Source: Rubrobacteraceae bacterium
Lineage (GTDB): Bacteria; Actinomycetota; Rubrobacteria; Rubrobacterales; Rubrobacteraceae
DNA length: 9,083 nt
Direction of reading: 5' to 3'
NCBI GenBank assembly: GCA_021156345.1
Contig: JAJNDJ010000017.1
Location: 1 to 9,083 of the forward strand
The notes beneath the pieces are model-generated. The model did no database searches, had not been told where the DNA came from, and was given only the letters and a program-made list of their open reading frames with translations. The position numbers and the translations under genes are program-made. Shown here piece after piece: positions 5,631 to 9,083 of the stretch; position 1 is the first letter of the stretch; every line of letters starts with the position of its first letter.

Positions 5631-6988
5631 GCGACGGCGGCGGTCCAGGATTGCTCCCCGGAGCCGAGTGGCTCACCGGTGAACGGCTCGAAGTACTCCG
5701 CGAAACCGCCCTCTGAGAGCTCCTCAAGGGTCTCCCGGCGAATCCTCTGGGCTTTCTCACTCTCTCCCGCGCGAAGCAGCGACCACCAGAGGAGCCAGTT
5801 GGCGACGGGCCAGACAGGACCGCGCCAGTAGCTGCGGGGGTGGAAGCCGGATTCTTCTGGGCTGGTGGAAGGCGGCAGTGGATAGCGCAACCTGGGGTTG
5901 CCACAGAAAGCCTGCGAGTCGAGCGTGTCGAGAAGATCGCGGAGCCGCGAACGATCTAGACCGCCGGAGATCAGGGGCGCGAATCCTGCCACGGTGCGCA
6001 CCCGCAAGGGTTCGTCTGCGAGTACGTCCTGGTCCAGGCAAAGCCCGAGGTGGGGATCCCACTGCTCTTCGAGGCCTGCTCGGCCGCGTTCGATCCAACC
6101 CTCTATGAGTGTCCTGTCCTCCTGCGGCGCTTCGACGACCTCGGAGATCTCCAACAACGCCTCGTTGGCCGCAACGAGGATGGCTGAAAAGAGGACATCC
6201 TTGACCAGGAAGGGGTGTCGCTCGTAGATCTCGGCCTCGTCGTAGCGAACCCGCTTGAGGAGCTCCAGCAGCCACAGAAAGCGGTCGTACTCGCGGTCGG
6301 TCGGACGGTGCGAGGGATCTGTGACGTGCTCGAGGTCGTAGCGGGTGTAGGAAGGCACCTCCCCGACGGAGATCCTCTCCAGGACCGCGTCCCAGCGCGG
6401 GGAGTTATCCGTGCCGCTCTCCCAGGGGTGGTAGATGGTCACCAGCCCCGAGCCTTCAGGGTCGCGGGCGGTCGCCAGGTAGCGGTGCCAGGAGAACAGA
6501 CGCCGGTAATTGCCGCTGAGGAAGGAGCGGGCGCGGGCGACGCGCGCTTCATCCTTGCCCCGCGAGGTCTGCCAGATGCGTCTGACCGCGATGGCGTGCA
6601 CGGGCGGCTGGCACAGCCCGCTGGTGCGCGGACCAGTAGGCGCATCCTCAGAGAGAGCGGAGGAGTTCCAGCGCTCCGCGTCGGGGAAGTAGCTCTTGGG
6701 TGGGGCCTCGGGGTTGAAGACTATGTGGGGGACCTTCCCCGTCGACCACTGGCCGGTAAACAGGGTCTCGAGCTCGTCCGTCGCGCGGCGATTGTCCACG
6801 TGCGCAAGGCCGAGCGCGATGAACGCGGAGTCCCAACTCCACTGATGCGGATAGAGGGAAGGGGCTGGTTTGGTCCAGGATTTCAGGCCGTTGCGGCGCA
6901 AGACGTCCGTCGCGAGTGGGTTGACGCCGTCGAAGCCGCCGGACCGTGGCCCTTCCGAATGGCTCTCTGGAAGCTCTTCCTCTCGCAT
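5597..6988 (-). CDS. mgH: GH63 mannosylglycerate/glucosylglycerate hydrolase
   Basis: A 463-residue (alpha/alpha)6-barrel glycosidase, close to the roughly 420-450 residues usual for bacterial mannosylglycerate/glucosylglycerate hydrolases. Seen: YPHQWSWDSAFIALGLAH (46-63, D53), GQWSTGKVPHIVF (79-91), SGLCQPPVHA (123-132), HPWESGTDNSPRWD (187-200, D194), SYWRGPVWPVANW (386-398) and GSGEQSWTA (442-450, E445). D194 and E445 correspond by pattern to the catalytic acid and base of characterised relatives; D53 is the conserved substrate-site aspartate. The reaction releases glycerate and mannose or glucose from the compatible solute in the cytoplasm, recycling it after osmotic or heat stress. Which sugar is preferred cannot be told from sequence. 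It is transcribed alone from a promoter with a large dyad over its -10 box. The ATG at 6988 has only a distant GGGAG as ribosome site. No synthase for the solute is in the window. Confidence 0.85.
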   Translation of the reverse strand: MREEELPESHSEGPRSGGFDGVNPLATDVLRRNGLKSWTKPAPSLYPHQWSWDSAFIALGLAHVDNRRATDELETLFTGQWSTGKVPHIVFNPEAPPKSYFPDAERWNSSALSEDAPTGPRTSGLCQPPVHAIAVRRIWQTSRGKDEARVARARSFLSGNYRRLFSWHRYLATARDPEGSGLVTIYHPWESGTDNSPRWDAVLERISVGEVPSYTRYDLEHVTDPSHRPTDREYDRFLWLLELLKRVRYDEAEIYERHPFLVKDVLFSAILVAANEALLEISEVVEAPQEDRTLIEGWIERGRAGLEEQWDPHLGLCLDQDVLADEPLRVRTVAGFAPLISGGLDRSRLRDLLDTLDSQAFCGNPRLRYPLPPSTSPEESGFHPRSYWRGPVWPVANWLLWWSLLRAGESEKAQRIRRETLEELSEGGFAEYFEPFTGEPLGSGEQSWTAAVALDMLATGGAD

Positions 6989-7024
6989 GAACCGGTCTTA
7001 GTAACTCCCGTCGACTAGGTCTAC

Positions 7025-7048
7025 CCGGTCAATGTATACAAGGACCGG
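7025..7048. promoter_or_regulatory. 24-bp dyad over the GH63 promoter, probable operator
   Basis: CCGGTC (7025-7030) and GACCGG (7043-7048) flank a central perfect palindrome TGTATACA (7033-7040). Ten of the twelve symmetric pairs are complementary; only the two pairs beside the centre fail. It covers the -10 box and the expected transcription start. The core TTGTATACA resembles operators of FadR/FCD-type GntR repressors, but the repressor gene is not in the window, so that assignment is inference. Confidence 0.65.
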
Positions 7049-7061
7049 CCTCTGCCTTCAA
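7033..7061 (-). promoter_or_regulatory. Promoter of the GH63 hydrolase gene
   Basis: Read on the minus strand, TTGAAG (7061-7056) and TATACA (7038-7033) stand exactly 17 bases apart. A start near 7026 would give a leader of about 38 bases. The -35 box begins 23 bases past the stop codon of the upstream small gene. Confidence 0.55.
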
Positions 7062-7083
7062 GCCTACCCGGAAGTTCTCCCGC

Positions 7084-7419
7084 TCAATCCTCGCGCTCTT
7101 CCAGGTTGGAGATGTCTTCCTGATAGGCGTCCAGGGAATCCAGAAAGCCGTCGTAGGCGTTGACGGAGTCCCTGGACAATTCTCTGAAGACTTCGCTCTG
7201 TTCCCTCACCAGCTGCTGCAGACTTCCGAGAGTTCTGCGGTTGAGCTCAGCCTGGTCATCGAGGGTTTCGACCCAGTTCTCGAAAAACCTCCTGGAGAGC
7301 CTCATGCCGCTCTTTTGCGCCTCGAAAGCCTGGTCAACGGCCGTCCTGTACCCTTCGCGGGTGAGCCTGTCCAATCGCTCCGAGGCTTCCCTGTTTCGTC
7401 GCGCGTCTCTCTCGTCCAC
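7084..7419 (-). CDS. Small helical coiled-coil protein, phasin-like at best
   Basis: A 111-residue, highly charged protein predicted to be almost all alpha-helix, without signal peptide, membrane segment or cysteine. Residues 1-30 are rich in Arg, Glu and Asp. Residues 40-105 (for example FFENWVETLDDQAELNRRTL and QQLVREQSEVFRELSRDSV) have regular hydrophobic spacing suited to a bundle or coiled coil. The look, with repeated Q/E/N and short aromatic positions, recalls phasins that coat polyhydroxyalkanoate granules, but no diagnostic motif is present and no PHA gene lies nearby. The start is a GTG at 7419-7417 because a perfect AGGAGGT stands 5 bases before it; the open frame from 7440 would place that ribosome site inside the gene. 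A TATCAT (7448-7443) is a plausible -10 box, with TAGATC 17 bases upstream. Function unknown. Confidence 0.65.
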   Translation of the reverse strand: MDERDARRNREASERLDRLTREGYRTAVDQAFEAQKSGMRLSRRFFENWVETLDDQAELNRRTLGSLQQLVREQSEVFRELSRDSVNAYDGFLDSLDAYQEDISNLEERED

Positions 7420-7436
7420 TACAGACCTCCTTTCCC
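7420..7436 (-). promoter_or_regulatory. Shine-Dalgarno site fixing the start of the small helical protein
   Basis: GGAAAGGAGGT is followed by CTGTA and the GTG at 7419-7417 on the minus strand. The match is complete and the spacing of 5 is near ideal, so the upstream in-frame GTG at 7440 is unlikely to be used. Confidence 0.7.
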
Positions 7437-7555
7437 GCACCTATGATACCCGGTTATTTGTGTGGGATCTAAAGCGTAGCGCTCGGCACCCACTGCTCTG
7501 TGGCATCGCCTCTCCTGACGTTCCCAACGCGGATAGGATTATAACCCTCCCGTGC

Positions 7556-7585
7556 TTGATGGCGACCCCCGCCGGTTGCTAGGAT
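7556..7585 (+). promoter_or_regulatory. Promoter of the dehydrogenase gene, predicted leaderless
   Basis: TTGATG (7556-7561) and TAGGAT (7580-7585) are 18 bases apart. The expected transcription start, 6-7 bases after the -10 box, coincides with the GTG start codon at 7592. The AAAGG just before the GTG is too close to act as a ribosome-binding site, which agrees with a leaderless message. Confidence 0.5.
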
Positions 7586-7591
7586 AAAGGC

Positions 7592-8647
7592 GTGGTCGAG
7601 ATCGGGGTCATAGGGGGTGACGGCATAGGTCCCGAGGTCGTGCGCGCCGGCATGAAGGTGCTCGAGGCCGCAGCGATGGATGATCCCTCGCTCGAACTCG
7701 GCTTTACGGAGTTCCCGTGGGGCTGCGAGTATTATCTGGAGCACGGACGGATGATGCCCGAAGACGGCCTCGATACCCTTGCAACATGCGATGAGATCTA
7801 CCTCGGCGCCGTCGGCTGGCCCACGGTGCCTGACCACCTCTCCCTCTGGGGACTCCTGCTCCCCATAAGGCGCACTTTCGACCAGTACGTAAACTTGCGA
7901 CCGGCGCGGCTCTTGCGCGGTGTGAAGAGCCCACTGGCGGAGCCGAATGATCTCGATATCACGGTCGTCAGGGAGAATACCGAAGGAGAATACTCCGACT
8001 CCGGAGGGCGAGTGTACAAGGATACACCGTATGAGATCGCCGTTCAGGAGAGCATCTTTACCCGGCGCGGCGTGGAGAGGATAATCCGTTACGCTTTCGA
8101 GGAGGCGAAGGCCAGGCGTGGCCTTCTGGTCGGGGCGACCAAGTCGAACGGTATCAGCATTACGATGCCGTTCTTCGATGAGATCTTCCGCGAGATCTCC
8201 TCTGACTACCCTGAAGTCGAGGCGTCCCTGATGCACGCCGACTCTCTGGCCGCCAGGCTCGTGCTCGCCCCGCACTCCTTCGACGTCGTCGTCGGCTCCA
8301 ATCTCTTCGGTGACCTGCTCTCTGAGGTGACGGCCGCCATCGCCGGGGCCATCGGGATCGCACCCTCGGCCAACCTTAACCCGGAAGGAACGTATCCTTC
8401 CCTGTTCGAGCCTATTCACGGCTCGGCCCCTGATATCGCGGGCCAGGGCTCCGCAAACCCATCAGGCGCAATCTGGGCCGGCGCCATGATGCTGGACCAC
8501 GCAGGATTTCCAGACGCAGGCGCCCGTATCCTCGCCGCACTGGAAGAGACCCTGGCATCAGGTACCAAGACCAGCGACCTCGGCGGCACGGCCACGACAG
8601 ACGAGATGGCCGACGCTGTCGTGCAGAGGCTCAGAATCCACGCCTGA
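7592..8647 (+). CDS. Tartrate/D-malate dehydrogenase-type beta-decarboxylating dehydrogenase
   Basis: A 351-residue member of the isocitrate/isopropylmalate dehydrogenase family. The N-terminus GVIGGDGIGPEVV, then GCEYYLEHGRMMPEDGL (44-60), LGAVGWPTVPDHLSLWGLL (71-89) and RTFDQYVNLRPARLL (94-108) follow the tartrate/D-malate dehydrogenase (TtuC/DmlA) subgroup rather than LeuB. Substrate-site residues R93, R103, R127 (VRENTEGEY), Y134 and K184 are present, as are metal ligands D217 and D241. The third ligand, usually aspartate, is E245. EPIHGSAPDIAG (273-284) is the NAD-binding loop. It should oxidise and decarboxylate a 2-hydroxy acid such as D-malate or tartrate with NAD and Mn or Mg in the cytoplasm. 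The GTG start lies 6 bases after a -10 box. The first gene on the plus strand here, it diverges from the small helical protein across 172 bases. The exact substrate is uncertain. Confidence 0.88.
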   Translation: MVEIGVIGGDGIGPEVVRAGMKVLEAAAMDDPSLELGFTEFPWGCEYYLEHGRMMPEDGLDTLATCDEIYLGAVGWPTVPDHLSLWGLLLPIRRTFDQYVNLRPARLLRGVKSPLAEPNDLDITVVRENTEGEYSDSGGRVYKDTPYEIAVQESIFTRRGVERIIRYAFEEAKARRGLLVGATKSNGISITMPFFDEIFREISSDYPEVEASLMHADSLAARLVLAPHSFDVVVGSNLFGDLLSEVTAAIAGAIGIAPSANLNPEGTYPSLFEPIHGSAPDIAGQGSANPSGAIWAGAMMLDHAGFPDAGARILAALEETLASGTKTSDLGGTATTDEMADAVVQRLRIHA

Positions 8648-8716
8648 GCGCAGCCAGCCGTACCCCGCCGCTCGACGAGGCAATTTGACCTAGCTCACAT
8701 CCAGGCCGCAGGGCCC

Positions 8717-8745
8717 TTGACTCTGCAACCTGCCCTCATTATGCT
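8717..8745 (+). promoter_or_regulatory. Promoter of the FTR1 iron permease gene
   Basis: TTGACT (8717-8722, 5 of 6 to consensus) and TATGCT (8740-8745, 4 of 6) are separated by exactly 17 bases. Transcription would start near 8752, directly before the Fur-like palindrome. Between it and the dehydrogenase stop there is no strong terminator, only a GGCC/GGCC 4-bp stem at 8704-8715. Confidence 0.6.
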
Positions 8746-8757
8746 GCCACGCAGTTA

Positions 8758-8780
8758 TTGCAAATGATTGTCATTTGTAA
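8758..8780. promoter_or_regulatory. Fur-like iron box before the FTR1 gene
   Basis: CAAATGA (8761-8767) and TCATTTG (8771-8777) are perfect 7-bp arms around TTG. Extending to 10-bp arms gives one mismatch. By my count the central 19 bases match the classical Fur consensus GATAATGATAATCATTATC at 12 positions. It sits a few bases downstream of the predicted transcription start of an iron permease gene, where bound Fur would block transcription when iron is plentiful. A Zur or Mur relative could use a similar site. Confidence 0.72.
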
Positions 8781-8812
8781 GGAGTATCGGCGAACGAGGA
8801 GGCGAGGTCTCG

Positions 8813-9083
8813 GTGTTCAGTTCTTTCGTTACCCTTTTGAGGGAAGGATTCGAGGTAACGCTTTTGGTCGCGATAGTGCTCTCCTACCTCGTCAAGATCG
8901 AACGCCGCGAGGACATCAGGCAGGTGTGGTACGGGGTCGGTGCTGCCCTACTGGTGTCGCTGGCCGTGGGAGGGCTTCTATTCTTGACGGCTGGCGGGTT
9001 GGAGGGGAGAGCGGAGTACATCTTCGAGGGTACGGCGATGTGGGTTGCCGTCGGGTTCCTGACGTACATGATCCTCTGGATGC
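8813..9083 (+). CDS. FTR1-family high-affinity iron permease, N-terminal part (runs off right edge)
   Basis: The first 90 codons are in the window. Residues 10-14 are REGFE, the R-E-x-x-E iron-binding motif in the first membrane helix of the FTR1/EfeU family. Helices are predicted at about 3-27, 39-60 and 73-90. EGTAMWVAVGFLTYMILWM (72-90) fits the third helix of bacterial members. The protein moves iron across the cytoplasmic membrane and normally works with a periplasmic or extracellular partner (EfeO/EfeB or a cupredoxin); none is visible here, but they could follow past the edge. The GTG start at 8813 is preceded by GAGGAGG (10 bases away) and GAGGT (4 bases away). The upstream Fur-like box and promoter support iron-controlled expression. 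No in-frame ATG offers a better start. Confidence 0.9.
   Translation, partial: MFSSFVTLLREGFEVTLLVAIVLSYLVKIERREDIRQVWYGVGAALLVSLAVGGLLFLTAGGLEGRAEYIFEGTAMWVAVGFLTYMILWM

Noticed and set aside
6215..7018. A 267-codon open frame on the plus strand.
   Set aside because: It is antisense to the GH63 hydrolase, whose catalytic motifs are unmistakable; long antisense frames are common in GC-rich genes and this one shows no domain or ribosome site.
7469..8419. A 316-codon open frame on the minus strand.
   Set aside because: It lies almost entirely antisense to the tartrate/D-malate dehydrogenase gene and has the irregular charged composition of a shadow frame.
1..9083. Signs of a mobile element, phage, toxin-antitoxin pair, CRISPR array or defence system.
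   Set aside because: No transposase, integrase, terminal repeats, spaced repeats or known defence domains were found on either strand; all clear genes are metabolic, transport or iron-related.

Overview
The window reads as chromosomal DNA of a GC-rich bacterium, most likely an actinobacterium of the Rubrobacter type. This is an inference from four things: the base composition, frequent GTG and TTG starts, an F420-type split-barrel oxidoreductase, and a GH63 mannosylglycerate/glucosylglycerate hydrolase of a kind described in Rubrobacter radiotolerans and Thermus. No rRNA, tRNA, CRISPR array, transposase, integrase or phage gene was seen. It looks like an ordinary metabolic and iron-handling region, not a defence or mobile island.

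Layout. From the left edge to about 7420 every convincing gene is on the minus strand. Read in the direction of transcription (right to left) they are: a small helical protein (7084-7419), the GH63 hydrolase (5597-6988), a ferritin (4724-5233), an F420/PPOX-type oxidoreductase (4241-4669), a CoA-pyrophosphatase-type Nudix hydrolase (3423-4118) with a four-helix membrane protein 9 bases behind it (3018-3413), an MFS efflux-type transporter (1667-2851), a DegT/StrS-family aminotransferase (213-1505), and the N-terminus of a GlpD-like FAD oxidoreductase that runs off the left edge (1-213). From 7592 the strand switches: a tartrate/D-malate dehydrogenase-type beta-decarboxylating dehydrogenase (7592-8647) is followed by the start of an FTR1 iron permease (from 8813) that runs off the right edge. 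Between ferritin and hydrolase (5234-5596) lies the longest gene-poor stretch. It holds only a possible decayed Lrp/AsnC-type effector-domain relic on the plus strand.

How the parts work together. The aminotransferase and GlpD-like oxidoreductase share a TGATG stop/start overlap and one promoter carrying two abutting 13-bp palindromes. Their likely logic is oxidation of an alcohol to a ketone followed by transamination. The hydrolase has its own promoter with a large dyad over the -10 box, as expected for a regulated compatible-solute catabolic gene. The FTR1 permease has a promoter followed by a Fur-like palindrome; with the ferritin 3.5 kb away this gives an iron uptake and storage theme, although the two are not one operon. 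The most interesting content is regulatory: three promoter-associated palindromes, and two genes (plus a possible relic) that look leaderless, with the -10 box only 5-7 bases before the start codon. The GlpD/aminotransferase pair is the best candidate for an uncharacterised pathway.
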